Shown: piece by piece, positions 18,405 through 28,027 of the stretch
Layout of the letters: every line of letters begins with the position of its first letter
Position numbering within the stretch: the first letter of the stretch is position 1
Assembly: GCF_000298315.2 (NCBI RefSeq)
Contig: NZ_AEYE02000036.1
Coordinates: 62,001-126,000 of the forward strand
DNA from: Rhizobium grahamii CCGE 502
GTDB taxonomy: Bacteria > Pseudomonadota > Alphaproteobacteria > Rhizobiales > Rhizobiaceae
Length of the DNA: 64,000 nucleotides
Reading direction: 5' to 3'
Notes under the pieces: model-generated
Told to the model about the DNA's origin: nothing
Database searches by the model: none
Seen by the model: the letters and a program-made list of their open reading frames with translations, nothing else
Made by a program: the position numbers and the translations under genes

Positions 18405-18466
18405 CAAGAGGGGTTACCGACCCCAAACGGCAGGTAACTTGGCATCGAGCCCTTCGGGCCTTTTTC
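18405..18466 (+). ncRNA. Candidate small RNA 3' end
   Basis: On the plus strand a hairpin GGGGT/ACCCC, an alternative pairing GTTACC/GGTAAC, and the terminator GCCC-TTC-GGGC plus TTTTT follow one another with no open reading frame upstream on this strand. A plus-strand terminator with no gene to end is a usual mark of an intergenic sRNA. The 5' end and promoter are not defined, and I cannot assign a known family. Confidence 0.3.
18447..18466 (+). terminator. Rho-independent terminator
   Basis: GCCC, a TTC loop and GGGC followed by CTTTTTC on the plus strand. Both neighbouring coding genes are on the minus strand, so it ends an unannotated rightward transcript. Confidence 0.55.
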
Positions 18467-18509
18467 TGTACCGGAAATGCGTTTTTCATCTCAAACTAAC
18501 AATACGCAC

Positions 18510-19289
18510 CTAAACCTGATGCTGCTGCACGCCTAAACCGCCATCGATTGTTAGGCAGGTCGCATTCATGAACGGGCATTCGTCGGAGATCATGAACACG
18601 GCGGCCAGCGCGATCTCCTCCGGTGTTGCAATACGCCCACCTGGATGCAGCTTCATTGTCTGAGCCTCTGCTGCCACTGGATCCGGAAAGCTGTTCCAGT
18701 AGTCGATGACCTTTTGGGTCGCGACGTAGCCGGGTGCGAGCGCATTCACCCGGACGTTCTTTTGTGCATATTCCAATCCCAGGGATTTGGTCATGCCAAG
18801 CAGCGCGTGCTTGGCGAGCGGATATGGAAATGTGTGCGGTATGATCGTGAAGGCGTGCGTCGATGCGATGTTCAGGATGACGCCGCCGCGCTGATCAATC
18901 AGGTCGGGCAACACTGCCCTGCAACAGTTCCAGGCGCCCTTCAGGTTAACGTCGAAGCAGCGGTTCCACTCTTCATCCGTTGTCTCCAGCGGCTCGGAGA
19001 AAACGTTGACGCCCGCGTTGTTGATGAGGGCGTTGAGCTGGCCGATCTCGGATTTAGCTTTTTCGACAACGGCCGCAATGGACTTGGCATCAGTGATATC
19101 GGCGCCCACATAGCCAGCGCGATACCCTTCCCCTCTCAGTTTTTCAGCCTCCTGCCGAAGAAGGACCTCATCGCGGTCGATAAGATAGACACTTGCGCCT
19201 TCCCGTAACACAGCCTTGGTGATGGCGAGACCAATCCCCTGGGCTGCTCCCGTAATCAATATGCGCTTGCCTGTGAGACGGCTGGCCAT
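18510..19289 (-). CDS. Short-chain dehydrogenase/reductase (sugar dehydrogenase-like)
   Basis: A 259-residue classical SDR. TGAAQGIG (about residues 13-20) binds the cofactor, NNAGVN follows, and the catalytic Ser-Tyr-Lys lie in NIASTHAF and FPYPLAKHAL. GGRIATPEEIALAAVF and a C-terminal TIDGGLG are standard. A perfect GAGGAGG precedes the inner ATG. It is the last gene of the leftward operon containing dgoD, an aldose epimerase and a GMC oxidoreductase. It probably oxidises the sugar or a pathway intermediate. Confidence 0.85.
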   Translation of the reverse strand: MASRLTGKRILITGAAQGIGLAITKAVLREGASVYLIDRDEVLLRQEAEKLRGEGYRAGYVGADITDAKSIAAVVEKAKSEIGQLNALINNAGVNVFSEPLETTDEEWNRCFDVNLKGAWNCCRAVLPDLIDQRGGVILNIASTHAFTIIPHTFPYPLAKHALLGMTKSLGLEYAQKNVRVNALAPGYVATQKVIDYWNSFPDPVAAEAQTMKLHPGGRIATPEEIALAAVFMISDECPFMNATCLTIDGGLGVQQHQV

Positions 19290-19300
19290 TTTCGCCTCCT

Positions 19301-20449
19301 CTACCACTCAGCGACGCTGCCATCTTCGTGACGCCAAAGCGGATTGCGCCAGCGATGGCCCTCTTTCGCGCGTTCGATGACGTAAGCTTCGTTCACTTCG
19401 ATACCCAACCCCGGTCCCTGCGGAATGTCGACGAAGCCGTCGGCATAGTGAAAGACCTCCTTGTTGGAGATGTAGTCGAGGATATCATTGCCCTTGTTGT
19501 AGTGTATTCCCAGGCTTTGTTCCTGGATGAAGGCGTTGTAGCTGACGGCGTCGATCTGCAGGCAAGCCGCCAATGCGATCGGACCAAGCGGGCAATGCGG
19601 CGCCAGTGCCACGTCATAGGCTTCTGCCATGGTGGCGATCTTTCGACACTCTGTAATACCCCCCGCGTGGCTAAGGTCAGGCTGCAAGATGTCCACGTAA
19701 CCCTCTGACAGGATACGCTTAAAATCCCAACGGGAGTACAATCGCTCTCCAAGTGCGATCGGTGTTGATGTGTGGTTGGCGATTTCCTTCAACGCTTCAT
19801 GGTTTTCCGACAGGACCGGCTCCTCGATGAACAAAAGCTTATAGGGCTCCAGTTCCTTGGCCAGAACCTTGGCCATGGGCCGGTGGACGCGCCCGTGAAA
19901 GTCGGCGCCGATCCCAATATGCGGACCTACAGCCTCTCTAACTGCCGCTATGTTCGCAATGATCGCGTCCAGTTTTTCATGGGTGTCTACGATTTGAAGC
20001 TCTTCGGCGCCATTCATCTTGATCGCCTTGAAACCGCGGGCGACAGCATCCTTGGCATTGTTGGCAACGTCAGAGGGACGGTCACCGCCGATCCAGGAAT
20101 AAACCTTGATCTTGTTGCGCACCTGACCACCGAGCAATGAGTTGATCGGCTGGTTGAGTGCCTTGCCCTTGATGTCCCACAGTGCCTGGTCGATCCCCGA
20201 TATCGCGCTCATGTGGATGGCGCCGCCGCGATAGAATCCGCCACGATACATGACGTTCCAGAGGTCCTCGATCAGGAACGGGTCTTTGCCAATCAGATAG
20301 TCCTCGAGTTCGTGGACGGCGGCCTCTACGGTCAGCGCCCGACCTTCGACCACCGGTTCACCCCAGCCGACGATGCCCTCGTCGGTCTCCATCTTCAGGA
20401 ATAGCCAGCGAGGCGGAACGATATAGGTCGTGAGCTTCGTGATCTTCAT
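19301..20449 (-). CDS. dgoD: D-galactonate dehydratase (enolase superfamily)
   Basis: A 382-residue protein closely matching E. coli DgoD along its whole length as I remember it: the same start MKITK-TTY and the same end [15 protein letters not shown]. The metal ligands Asp183, Glu209 and Glu235 and the catalytic His185 and His285 ([21 protein letters not shown]) all fall at the E. coli positions. It dehydrates D-galactonate to 2-keto-3-deoxy-galactonate. Neighbouring epimerase, GMC and SDR genes could supply galactonate oxidatively from galactose. No KDGal kinase or aldolase is in the window. Confidence 0.9.
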   Translation of the reverse strand: MKITKLTTYIVPPRWLFLKMETDEGIVGWGEPVVEGRALTVEAAVHELEDYLIGKDPFLIEDLWNVMYRGGFYRGGAIHMSAISGIDQALWDIKGKALNQPINSLLGGQVRNKIKVYSWIGGDRPSDVANNAKDAVARGFKAIKMNGAEELQIVDTHEKLDAIIANIAAVREAVGPHIGIGADFHGRVHRPMAKVLAKELEPYKLLFIEEPVLSENHEALKEIANHTSTPIALGERLYSRWDFKRILSEGYVDILQPDLSHAGGITECRKIATMAEAYDVALAPHCPLGPIALAACLQIDAVSYNAFIQEQSLGIHYNKGNDILDYISNKEVFHYADGFVDIPQGPGLGIEVNEAYVIERAKEGHRWRNPLWRHEDGSVAEW

Positions 20450-20463
20450 GAAATGTGCCCAAT

Positions 20464-22086
20464 CTATGCGAGAATGAGGCAGGCAGCCTTGCCTGCTGCA
20501 GCCATGACGGCGGCATTGGTGTTGCCGCTGACGATCGTCGGCATCAGGGCCGCGTCCACGACGCGCAAACCGTGTGTGCCCCGAACCCTAAGGTTGGTAT
20601 CCAACACCGCTTCTTGGTCGGTGTCCTTACCCATCTTGCAGGTTCCGACAGGATGATAGCCGGTTTTTACCGTGCGCTTGCAATGTGCAGCAACAGCTTC
20701 ATCGCTGGTCACTTCTGCCCCGGGGAAGATTTCCCTGTCGATCAGATCGCGCATCGGCGATGCATCCAACACCGTTCGGGCAAATCGAAAGCCTGCCATT
20801 GTCAGCCGCAGGTCGTCGGGGTGCCCAAAGATTTGCGTGTCTACGATTGGATTATCAAACGGATCGGAGGAGGCCAAGGTGACTGAGCCCCTTGCCTTCG
20901 GACGCAGCAAAAGCGAGTTGATCGTGACCCCGTCGCCCGGCTCGGTCCCCATGACGTCGCGGTCCAGATAGACCGTCGGCACGCAGAACATTTGAATGGA
21001 AGGGCGATCATTGTTGCCATCCGGGTCGTAAAAAGCACAGGTCTCGACGCCCGTGGTCGACACCGGGCCCGATTTGAACATCAGATACTGGAGGCCGGCC
21101 TTGATCATCGGCCAGCCTCTGTCAGTTCCGTAATAGCCGAAGGAGCCCTTGGTGGTAGCCACGACGGGGCACTCGTAGTGATCCTGCAGGTTCTTGCCGA
21201 CGCCCGGAAGCACCACCTTTCTCTGGATGTAATGTTTCCTCAGTTCGTCTTCAGGACCGATGCCGGAGAGCATCAGCAGCTTTGGCGTCTGGTAGGCTCC
21301 TGCAGCAAGAATAATCTCGCCCGCGCTCGCGGACTCCCGGTTCCCATTCCGCACATAGTCGACACCAGCGGCGCGATCGCCGTCCATCCTGATAGACGTG
21401 ACAGTCGCCCCTGTCTCGATGGTCAGAAGCGGATTGTTCATGACCGGAGCAAGAAACGCGTCGACGGCACTCGACCGTCGTTTCGTCTTCCAGTCGATGG
21501 TGTGTTGCATGAAGCCGACGCCGAACTGGCGTGCGCCATTGAAGTCAGGATTATAAGGTATTCCCATTCCCTGCAGCGTCTTCACATAGGTGCGGGTCAT
21601 CGGGCTTGTATGACCGAGGTGCGAGATCTTCAAAGGCCCGCCGACACCGTGGAACTCGCCCGCAAGGTGGTCGTTGTCCTCCTGCGTTTTGAAGTACGGA
21701 AGCAGATCACCGTAGGACCAGGCGTTGTCATTGGACCCTTCCGGTGTAACCAGTTTATTCCACAGGTCAAAATCCGCGGACTGGCCACGCATGTAGACCA
21801 TTGCATTGACGGTACTGCCACCGCCGAGCACCTTGCCTTGCGGAACGATGGGACCGCGGCCATCCAACTGAGGCTGCGGCTTGGTCTGATGCATGGCGAG
21901 ATATGTGTCCTTGGCCAGGAACTTCATGTATCCGGCCGGGAAGCTCATGATAGGGTTGGCCTTTGCGGGTCCACGCTCCAGCAGCAGAACCCGCGCCTTG
22001 CCGTCGCGCACCAATTTTTCCGCGACCACGCAGGCGGAGCTTCCTCCACCCACAATTATGTAGTCGTAACGGCCATTCGCTGACAT
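20464..22086 (-). CDS. GMC-family FAD oxidoreductase (choline-dehydrogenase-like)
   Basis: A 540-residue GMC oxidoreductase. The N-terminal FAD fold reads [19 protein letters not shown], where the usual SAG is [21 protein letters not shown] is GMC signature 1, [16 protein letters not shown] is signature 2, and the C-terminal HPVGTCKMG plus [14 protein letters not shown] carry the catalytic His/Asn region. Placed between an aldose epimerase and dgoD, it may oxidise an aldose or polyol, not choline. This is inferred from context only. Confidence 0.85.
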   Translation of the reverse strand: MSANGRYDYIIVGGGSSACVVAEKLVRDGKARVLLLERGPAKANPIMSFPAGYMKFLAKDTYLAMHQTKPQPQLDGRGPIVPQGKVLGGGSTVNAMVYMRGQSADFDLWNKLVTPEGSNDNAWSYGDLLPYFKTQEDNDHLAGEFHGVGGPLKISHLGHTSPMTRTYVKTLQGMGIPYNPDFNGARQFGVGFMQHTIDWKTKRRSSAVDAFLAPVMNNPLLTIETGATVTSIRMDGDRAAGVDYVRNGNRESASAGEIILAAGAYQTPKLLMLSGIGPEDELRKHYIQRKVVLPGVGKNLQDHYECPVVATTKGSFGYYGTDRGWPMIKAGLQYLMFKSGPVSTTGVETCAFYDPDGNNDRPSIQMFCVPTVYLDRDVMGTEPGDGVTINSLLLRPKARGSVTLASSDPFDNPIVDTQIFGHPDDLRLTMAGFRFARTVLDASPMRDLIDREIFPGAEVTSDEAVAAHCKRTVKTGYHPVGTCKMGKDTDQEAVLDTNLRVRGTHGLRVVDAALMPTIVSGNTNAAVMAAAGKAACLILA

Positions 22087-22109
22087 TGAGTACTCCAGTA
22101 TTCAAAAAA

Positions 22110-23000
22110 TCAAATGCTTGAGGCACGCATGTGGATGCCGCCCGACATGCTCTGACCCGATCCAAGGACCGTCAGGTCCCCCAGTCCAGACATATTGTGT
22201 CCGTTCGCCAGATGGGTCATCGGTTCGAAACAGAAGTAATCCCGCTTGAAGGTCGGATCGAAGGTCGTATCGGACACAAAGACAAAGGCGTGCTTGAAAA
22301 TGGCGTCAGCCGTCAAATGAAGCGAGGTATTCCACTCCGGCCAGGTGATGAGCGCTTCCCCGCTCCAGTCCTCGAAGCCGTTATTGACCCACTGATGCGG
22401 AAGCGGCGCCGGAGAGCTGAAATCGAGGTTCTCGGGGATCGCTGTCTGCTTGCCCGGCAGCCAATCCTCGACTTCCGTCCAGAATTTGCGGGCTGACGCC
22501 AGCAGCGTCGTGTTCGGCGTCATCGGGAAATAGGGATGCCAACCTATCCCGAACGGCATTGCGTGTTCGCCGCGGTTCTCGACCATCAGGGTCATGGTCA
22601 ATCCTGCTTCATCGAGTGCGAAGCGCTGGTGTGCCTTGTAGACATACGGGGTGTTGCCACCGCTGTGCGTGAAACTCATCTCCACCGACGCCGGCGTCTG
22701 CCCCACGATTGACCAGTCACTCTGCCAGCCCTCGCCGTGAAGGTAGTGTTTGTCCCAGTCGGTATTTGGCCTCAGTCGATATTCGGCCCCTCCAAACGAG
22801 AAGGCGTTTCCCTTCACCCGATTGCCGAAAGGGACGAGTGGATAGCATGACGAGCCGAGCGCATCGACATCTTGAGACGCGCTTTGTCGCAGCAGCGCCG
22901 TCCTTCCCATTCCGACGTCCCGCCAGAAGCCAAGCACGAGCCCGCCTTTGGTCGAGACGCGCACAGACAATGGGCCTGCTTCGAGATCCGCGACCGTCAT
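22110..23000 (-). CDS. Aldose 1-epimerase (mutarotase) family protein
   Basis: A 296-residue galactose-mutarotase-fold protein. It has CYPLVPFGNRVKGNAFSFGG (substrate-loop Asn/Arg), HYLHGEGWQSDW carrying the first catalytic His, and GIGWHPYFPM with the second. It interconverts anomers of an aldose or a related sugar after uptake. It lies directly after the permease gene in the leftward sugar operon, 3 bp from its stop. The presence of a mutarotase supports an aldose as the transported substrate. Confidence 0.85.
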   Translation of the reverse strand: MTVADLEAGPLSVRVSTKGGLVLGFWRDVGMGRTALLRQSASQDVDALGSSCYPLVPFGNRVKGNAFSFGGAEYRLRPNTDWDKHYLHGEGWQSDWSIVGQTPASVEMSFTHSGGNTPYVYKAHQRFALDEAGLTMTLMVENRGEHAMPFGIGWHPYFPMTPNTTLLASARKFWTEVEDWLPGKQTAIPENLDFSSPAPLPHQWVNNGFEDWSGEALITWPEWNTSLHLTADAIFKHAFVFVSDTTFDPTFKRDYFCFEPMTHLANGHNMSGLGDLTVLGSGQSMSGGIHMRASSI

Positions 23001-23003
23001 GAC

Positions 23004-24008
23004 TCAGCCCTTGTTCCGGGACATGCTACGCTTGATTGCCTGAATGTTGGCAAGCACAGCAATCACGATGATCAGACCACGCACGACCTGCTGGAAGAAT
23101 GGATTGATGCCGAGGAGCACCAGGCCATTGCCGATAAGCGTAATGACCAGCACGCCGAGAAGCGTGCCGAGCATCGACCCGCGGCCACCGGACAACGAAG
23201 TGCCGCCCACCACAACTGCCGCAATGACGTCGAATTCTAGGCCGGTGGCCGCTGTCGCATTGCCGGATCCAAGGCGAGAGACCAGGAGGATGCCGGAGAT
23301 CGCTGCCATCGCACCGGCAATAGCGAAAAGCGCGACGCGGATCTTCGAGACATTTATGCCGCTCAGTAGCGCCGCATGAGCGTTGCCGCCGATCGCAAAG
23401 ACCGAGCGTCCGAACGCTGTCTTTCGGCTGACGAAGGTGAACACCACAAAGAAAACCAGCATGACAATGGCGGCAGGAGGAATGTTAAGAAATGAACGAT
23501 CCAGAGCATCCAGCGTATCATTGCGACCGATGGAAACCGGCAGGGCATCCGTGACGAACAGCGCTGTGCCACGCAGCGCGCTCCACAGACCAAGGGTTCC
23601 GACGAAGGACGGAACGTCAAAATAAGCACGAAGAGCGCCGGGAATGGAGCCGAGCAAAGCGCCAACGATGATCGCAAGCGCGAATGCGAGAGGCGTGGGA
23701 ATGCCCCATTGGAGAAAAAATGCAAGCACGACGGAGATGAAGGCCACCATTGGGCCGACGCTGACATCGATCTCACCTGCGATGATAATAAGCGTGGCGG
23801 CCCAGGCCGCGATGCCGATGGTTGCGGCATCGCGAAGAATGTTGATCTGGTTGTTGAAGGAGAGGAACCCGTTGGCCGTCGACGTGAAGACGACATAAAG
23901 CACTGCGATTGCAACAAACAAACTCAGTTCGTTCATGTGCCGTGAGAACGTGAATCGAGATCTGGATCGTTGCGTCGATGCTGACTTTGCAGTCTGGTCG
24001 AGTGACAT
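23004..24008 (-). CDS. Sugar ABC transporter permease (RbsC type)
   Basis: A 334-residue integral membrane protein with around ten hydrophobic segments. IIIAGEIDVSVGPMVAFISV is the family motif, and GGTSLSGGRGSMLGTLLGVLV is the C-terminal one. A charged cytoplasmic leader of about 25 residues precedes the first segment. The ATG is preceded by GGGAGG. It works with the ATPase encoded immediately upstream and with the binding protein at the head of the operon. Confidence 0.9.
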   Translation of the reverse strand: MSLDQTAKSASTQRSRSRFTFSRHMNELSLFVAIAVLYVVFTSTANGFLSFNNQINILRDAATIGIAAWAATLIIIAGEIDVSVGPMVAFISVVLAFFLQWGIPTPLAFALAIIVGALLGSIPGALRAYFDVPSFVGTLGLWSALRGTALFVTDALPVSIGRNDTLDALDRSFLNIPPAAIVMLVFFVVFTFVSRKTAFGRSVFAIGGNAHAALLSGINVSKIRVALFAIAGAMAAISGILLVSRLGSGNATAATGLEFDVIAAVVVGGTSLSGGRGSMLGTLLGVLVITLIGNGLVLLGINPFFQQVVRGLIIVIAVLANIQAIKRSMSRNKG

Positions 24009-24020
24009 CTTGTGCCTCCC

Positions 24021-25547
24021 TCAATGTCCAGCGATGCAGGCTGCCATCAAGGCGTCCTGATCGATGTTTGGTGATTTGAATTCTTCCTGAAGGGTGCCAT
24101 CCCTGAGGACGAGCACTCTGTCGCAAACGAGCGGAAGTTCCTCGATCTCGCTCGACACGAAGATCATGCTTCGGCCTTCTGCGGCCAACTGGCGGATGAT
24201 CGCGTAGATCTGAGCCTTGGCCTCGACGTCGACACCCCTCGTGGGCTCGTCGAGCAGGAGAACGCGACTGTTTGCGTAGACCCACCGCCCGATGACGACC
24301 TTCTGCTGATTGCCCCCTGACAGTGTACCGATCGGAGTATCCGTCTGTGCTGTCTTGATATGCAGGCGCTGGACCACCTTCCGTGTGGCATCCTGCATCA
24401 TCCTGGCGGATAGGATTCGATAGTGGCTGACGCCCGCAAAATTTGTCGACAGGGTATTCTCATCGACACCAAGAAGGGGAACGATCCCCTCCTCCTTGCG
24501 GCTTTCAGGAGTGTAACCAAATCCCTTGGCGATCATCTGCTTGTATCGGCCTGACTTAACGGCCGCCCCGTCAACCAGCACCTCGCCGCGATCCTGCGAA
24601 CGAACACCCATGATGGCCTGCAGTAGTTCAGTGCGCCCTGACCCGAGCAGGCCGGCGATGCCGAGCACCTCCCCCGCCTTGAGCTGGAAGGATACGGAAC
24701 TCAGTTTTGGCGCCAGCGCCAGGTCGCGGACTTCGAGGACGGTGTTCTTCTGGCTTCGATTGTCAAGTGCGGCCGCTTTCGATGCCTCGGCACCCAGCAT
24801 CAGACGGACTATCTCGCGGGTATCGGCACCCTTGACGTCGACGGTGTCGATGATGCGTCCATCCCGCATGATCGTCGCCGAATGAGCGATCTGGCGGATT
24901 TCGTTCATGCGGTGGCTGACATAGACGACTGCAATACCTTCAGAGGCGATGCGGGTGACAGCTGCCATTACCCTCTCGGCTTCGGCGGCCGCGAGCGAAC
25001 TTGTTGGCTCGTCAAGGATCACGAGCTTCGGTTTCCCAAGCAGGACCCGCGCGATTTCCAGAAGCTGTCGCTCGGCGGGACTGAGACTGGCAACAAGGGT
25101 GTTGGGAGCCCGGTCGAGCCCAAGCCGCCCCATGGCCTGTGACGCCTCCGCTTCCATATTGGCGTATTGGATCACGCCGCCCTTGCGCGGCCATCGCCCG
25201 AGAAAGAGATTTTCGGCAAGGGTCATGCCCGGAACGAGGCTGAGTTCCTGGTAGACAACCCGCACGCCTTTTTCGAAGGCATCCTGTGCGCGACTGGATC
25301 CCGAGTGCTGAAGCTCTTCGCCGTCGATCCGAACGGTGCCGCTATCGGGTCTCTCTGCCCCGGTCAAAAGCCTGATGAGCGTGGACTTCCCCGCACCGTT
25401 CTTGCCCAGCAGCGCCCTCACTTCCCCGGCCGCGACTGCGAATGTCGCATTGTCGAGCGCGAGGACGCCAGGATATTGACGCGTGCATCCCTCGATCGAT
25501 GCGATCTGGGGCGAGGCAAGGTCAGGCCTCCCTAATGTCTGTGTCAT
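24021..25547 (-). CDS. Sugar ABC transporter ATPase, tandem-domain (RbsA/MglA type)
   Basis: A 508-residue duplicated ABC ATPase. Domain 1 has GKNGAGKST (about 48-56) and LVILDEPTSSL. Domain 2 has the degenerate GLLGSGRTE loop, the intact LSGGNQQKVVIG signature and LLLDEPTRGVDVEA. It drives the transporter of the galactonate-type operon. It is the paralogue of the ATPase in the operon 18 kb to the left, but the N-terminal and linker sequences differ clearly. Confidence 0.9.
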   Translation of the reverse strand: MTQTLGRPDLASPQIASIEGCTRQYPGVLALDNATFAVAAGEVRALLGKNGAGKSTLIRLLTGAERPDSGTVRIDGEELQHSGSSRAQDAFEKGVRVVYQELSLVPGMTLAENLFLGRWPRKGGVIQYANMEAEASQAMGRLGLDRAPNTLVASLSPAERQLLEIARVLLGKPKLVILDEPTSSLAAAEAERVMAAVTRIASEGIAVVYVSHRMNEIRQIAHSATIMRDGRIIDTVDVKGADTREIVRLMLGAEASKAAALDNRSQKNTVLEVRDLALAPKLSSVSFQLKAGEVLGIAGLLGSGRTELLQAIMGVRSQDRGEVLVDGAAVKSGRYKQMIAKGFGYTPESRKEEGIVPLLGVDENTLSTNFAGVSHYRILSARMMQDATRKVVQRLHIKTAQTDTPIGTLSGGNQQKVVIGRWVYANSRVLLLDEPTRGVDVEAKAQIYAIIRQLAAEGRSMIFVSSEIEELPLVCDRVLVLRDGTLQEEFKSPNIDQDALMAACIAGH

Positions 25548-25570
25548 TCGATTTCCACCTTCGAAAAGAT

Positions 25571-25590
25571 GCCGCCGGTCGCCCGGCGGC
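25571..25590 (-). promoter_or_regulatory. Intercistronic hairpin between binding-protein and ATPase genes
   Basis: GCCGCCGG and CCGGCGGC form an 8-bp GC-only stem with a 4-base loop in the 71-bp gap after the binding-protein gene. No T-run follows on the minus strand, so partial read-through and mRNA stabilisation of the first gene are more likely than full termination. Confidence 0.55.
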
Positions 25591-25618
25591 CTCGGCTTTC
25601 GTCACTTGGGAGGCGACC

Positions 25619-26599
25619 TCACGGAATGCCGTCTGCATGGGCCTTCAGCCATGCCTTCCCGTCTTCGGAAGATTTGTAGAGATCGATGTCATAGGCGACC
25701 TTGATGCCTTCCGGCGGCTGGCCGTCGATCGACTTGATGGCCTGGGCGAGCGCCAGCTTTCCAAGACCCTGGCCGGAAATGTCGACCACCGCCTTGATGA
25801 CCGTGAAGTCGGCCAGTTCCTGGGCGATCTCTGTCGTCATGTCTCCTCCGAAGACGACAATCTTTCCGGTCTTGCCCTGGCTTTTGACTGCACGAGCTGC
25901 GCCGAGCGTGGCACCACCGGCTTCACCGAAGAAGGCGTCAATATCGGGGTTGGACGTCAGCATGGTCGCTGCGACCGAGACAGCCTTGTCGAGCGTCGCG
26001 CCTTCCTGGTTCGCGACGATTTTAGCGCCGGCGACCTTCGCCTTGAGAGCTTCTTCGAAGCCCTTGCGGCGGGTGATGCATACTTCGACGAATTCGCAGT
26101 TCAGGACGGCGATCTTCGGAGCTTCATTCTTTTCGGCGATGAAGTAATCCGCGGCTGCGTCGCCCAACTTGTGCCCGAAATCATAGGGGTCGCCGACCGC
26201 ATACGCCGAGATATACTCCTTCATGTCGGCATCGTTGAGGCATGTGTTGTAGCAGACAACCGGGATCCCAGCGTCATGGGCGCGGCGGATTGCTCGCGAT
26301 GAGCCGTCAGCCGAAACCGGCGAGACGATGATCGCCTGGACGCCAGACGAAATCAGGGTATCGATGAACGACGATTCCTTGCTCGCATCGCCTTGCGCGT
26401 TCGTCTCAACGACATCGAGCTTGCGGCCGGCATCGCTTGCGCCGGTTTGAATACCTTTGCGAACACCGGCGTAGAAGCCCTGGGCATCCATGTAGATGGC
26501 GCCGACCTTCAGGTCCTTGTCCTGGGCAAAAACCGTTGTGACGTGTGATCCAGCAATTGTGGTGAGCGCCAAGATCGCGGCGCGTACGATGAGCTTCAT
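25619..26599 (-). CDS. Sugar ABC transporter, periplasmic binding protein (RbsB type)
   Basis: A 326-residue type I periplasmic binding protein with a signal peptide ending near TTVFAQ. The mature protein starts KDLKVGAIYMDAQGFYAGVR. IIVSPVSADGSSRAIRRAHD and IPVVCYNTCLND are typical first-lobe elements of ribose-family receptors. GGGAGGGAG precedes the ATG. It is the first gene of the leftward operon. The ligand is probably an aldose or aldonate given the following enzymes. Confidence 0.88.
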   Translation of the reverse strand: MKLIVRAAILALTTIAGSHVTTVFAQDKDLKVGAIYMDAQGFYAGVRKGIQTGASDAGRKLDVVETNAQGDASKESSFIDTLISSGVQAIIVSPVSADGSSRAIRRAHDAGIPVVCYNTCLNDADMKEYISAYAVGDPYDFGHKLGDAAADYFIAEKNEAPKIAVLNCEFVEVCITRRKGFEEALKAKVAGAKIVANQEGATLDKAVSVAATMLTSNPDIDAFFGEAGGATLGAARAVKSQGKTGKIVVFGGDMTTEIAQELADFTVIKAVVDISGQGLGKLALAQAIKSIDGQPPEGIKVAYDIDLYKSSEDGKAWLKAHADGIP

Positions 26600-26652
26600 T
26601 GCTCCCTCCCTATCTCCGACGACGGCTCCAGGTCAGAGCCGACGGACAAGTG

Positions 26653-26679
26653 GACAATAATCAGCGTCGTATTATTGTC
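26653..26679. promoter_or_regulatory. Operator-like inverted repeat, GACAATAAT-N9-ATTATTGTC
   Basis: Two perfect 9-bp arms separated by 9 bp lie in the gap between the binding-protein gene and the divergent FadR-type regulator gene, about 55 bp upstream of the former. The AT-rich symmetric site is a likely operator for that regulator. The repeat is seen directly; the protein partner is inferred. Confidence 0.65.
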
Positions 26680-26822
26680 AATATAAATATGATTTATTTT
26701 TTCAAAGATGTGGCACATCGCTGCAATTTTTGCTACAAGTGGAGTGTGCAATTGCGGAAGGTTGGGGCTTCTGTTCTGATTGGATTTTGGGTAAGCCGCA
26801 GGCGCAGCTGGGGAGATAGCTA

Positions 26823-27590
26823 GTGACAATCGCACGTAGCGAGTGGAAACTTACAGACGGCGGGAAAGAAATCGCATCACGCGGGAAGCGGTCGGTGCGT
26901 GAAGCTCTTTTGTCGAAGATGGTCGAGAAAATTGTCTCCGGCGAACTTCCGGAGGGCTCGACCTTGCCCAACGAAGCGGAGCTGACCGATCAGTTCGGTG
27001 TCAGCAGAACCAGTCTGCGCGAGGCCATGCAGTATCTTTCAGCGATTGGAATGGTGCGATCGCGAACTCGCGCTGGGACCACGATCCTTCCCCGAGAGAA
27101 TTGGAGTTATCTGGACCCTCTTCTTCTTGACGTGATGCTTTCCCTTGGCGGAGATGCATCTTTTTACACGTCCTTGATCGATGCGCGTCAATTGCTGGAA
27201 CCGGCTGCCGCCGAGCATGCAGCGAGGAACGCGACCGCGAAGCAACTGGCTCGCATTGCGCAGGCTTTTGAAGACATGGTTGATGCCAACGCGCGCGACA
27301 ATGAAGAGTGGAGCCGGGCCGACCTGGAATTTCATACGGCGATTATCAATGCCAGTGGAAATTGGGTTTACCGGCAGTTTGCAAGCGCAATCCGAGCCGC
27401 CTTGCTCGCCAGCTTTCGCTTAACAAACCGTGCGAGCCAATCTCACGAACAAGCCATTAAAAAGCATCGAGATGTTTTGGAGGCCATTCGCATTCGTGAT
27501 CCCGCAGCCGCTAGAAAAGCGATGGAGATACTGATTGGCGTCGCAAGAGCGGAAATCGCCGACGCCCTGAAGAACAGCAAGAAAATTTAG
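26823..27590 (+). CDS. GntR-family (FadR/FCD subfamily) regulator
   Basis: A 255-residue regulator. Residues ~30-95 form the winged helix (SGELPEGSTLPNEAELTDQF, then SRTSLREAMQYLSAIGMV). The FCD domain follows, with Asp/His-type metal-site segments such as RADLEFHTAI. It starts with GTG after GGGGAG. It is divergent from the sugar operon containing dgoD. By position it is the likely regulator of that operon, in the manner of DgoR/LldR proteins. Confidence 0.85.
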   Translation: MTIARSEWKLTDGGKEIASRGKRSVREALLSKMVEKIVSGELPEGSTLPNEAELTDQFGVSRTSLREAMQYLSAIGMVRSRTRAGTTILPRENWSYLDPLLLDVMLSLGGDASFYTSLIDARQLLEPAAAEHAARNATAKQLARIAQAFEDMVDANARDNEEWSRADLEFHTAIINASGNWVYRQFASAIRAALLASFRLTNRASQSHEQAIKKHRDVLEAIRIRDPAAARKAMEILIGVARAEIADALKNSKKI

Positions 27591-27712
27591 GCAGCATTCG
27601 TGTGACATTCATCAATGTCGCCATTTGCAGCCTCCGTTTGTGAGCAGTGGTGTCAACCAATTCCAATCCTGATCGCATGTGCCCCTTCGAGATCCCCATA
27701 AGCGGCAGGGGT

Positions 27713-27850
27713 TTAGTCGAACATCTTTTTGTTCGTCGCGATTGAGATGAACATCCGCATCGCCTCTGTCGGGAGAGGCTGGAAGCCGTATTCCATGTAG
27801 AGCAGTCGTCCTTTCTCGTACCCGTCAAAGTCGGCAAACCCATTTTTGTA
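27713..27850 (-). pseudogene. GNAT acetyltransferase, C-terminal remnant
   Basis: About 45 codons on the minus strand end with LLYMEYGFQPLPTEAMRMF followed by ISIATNKKMFD and a stop. This matches the last strand and helix of GNAT acetyltransferases of the type found in toxin-antitoxin pairs. No upstream acetyl-CoA site or start codon is present. The rest of the 27.6-28.0 kb gap holds nothing I can assign. Confidence 0.45.
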
Positions 27851-28027
27851 CGTTGGATGTGCGACGTGCTTGAACGTGCGCACGGCTATGGAAGAGCCTT
27901 CGGCGGATATCTGAAATCCATCTCACCTTGCCGCGCCTGAAAGCCTATGTCGACTCCCGTGGCTCAATCTCAGGATTGACGAAGTCGGACCTATTCAGCT
28001 CGACCTCGTCTCGCCTCCGCGCGTCGA

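Noticed and set aside
20992-22083. 363-codon open frame on the plus strand
   Set aside because: It is the antisense shadow of the GMC oxidoreductase gene, which has full family motifs and operon context; the shadow has no family resemblance.
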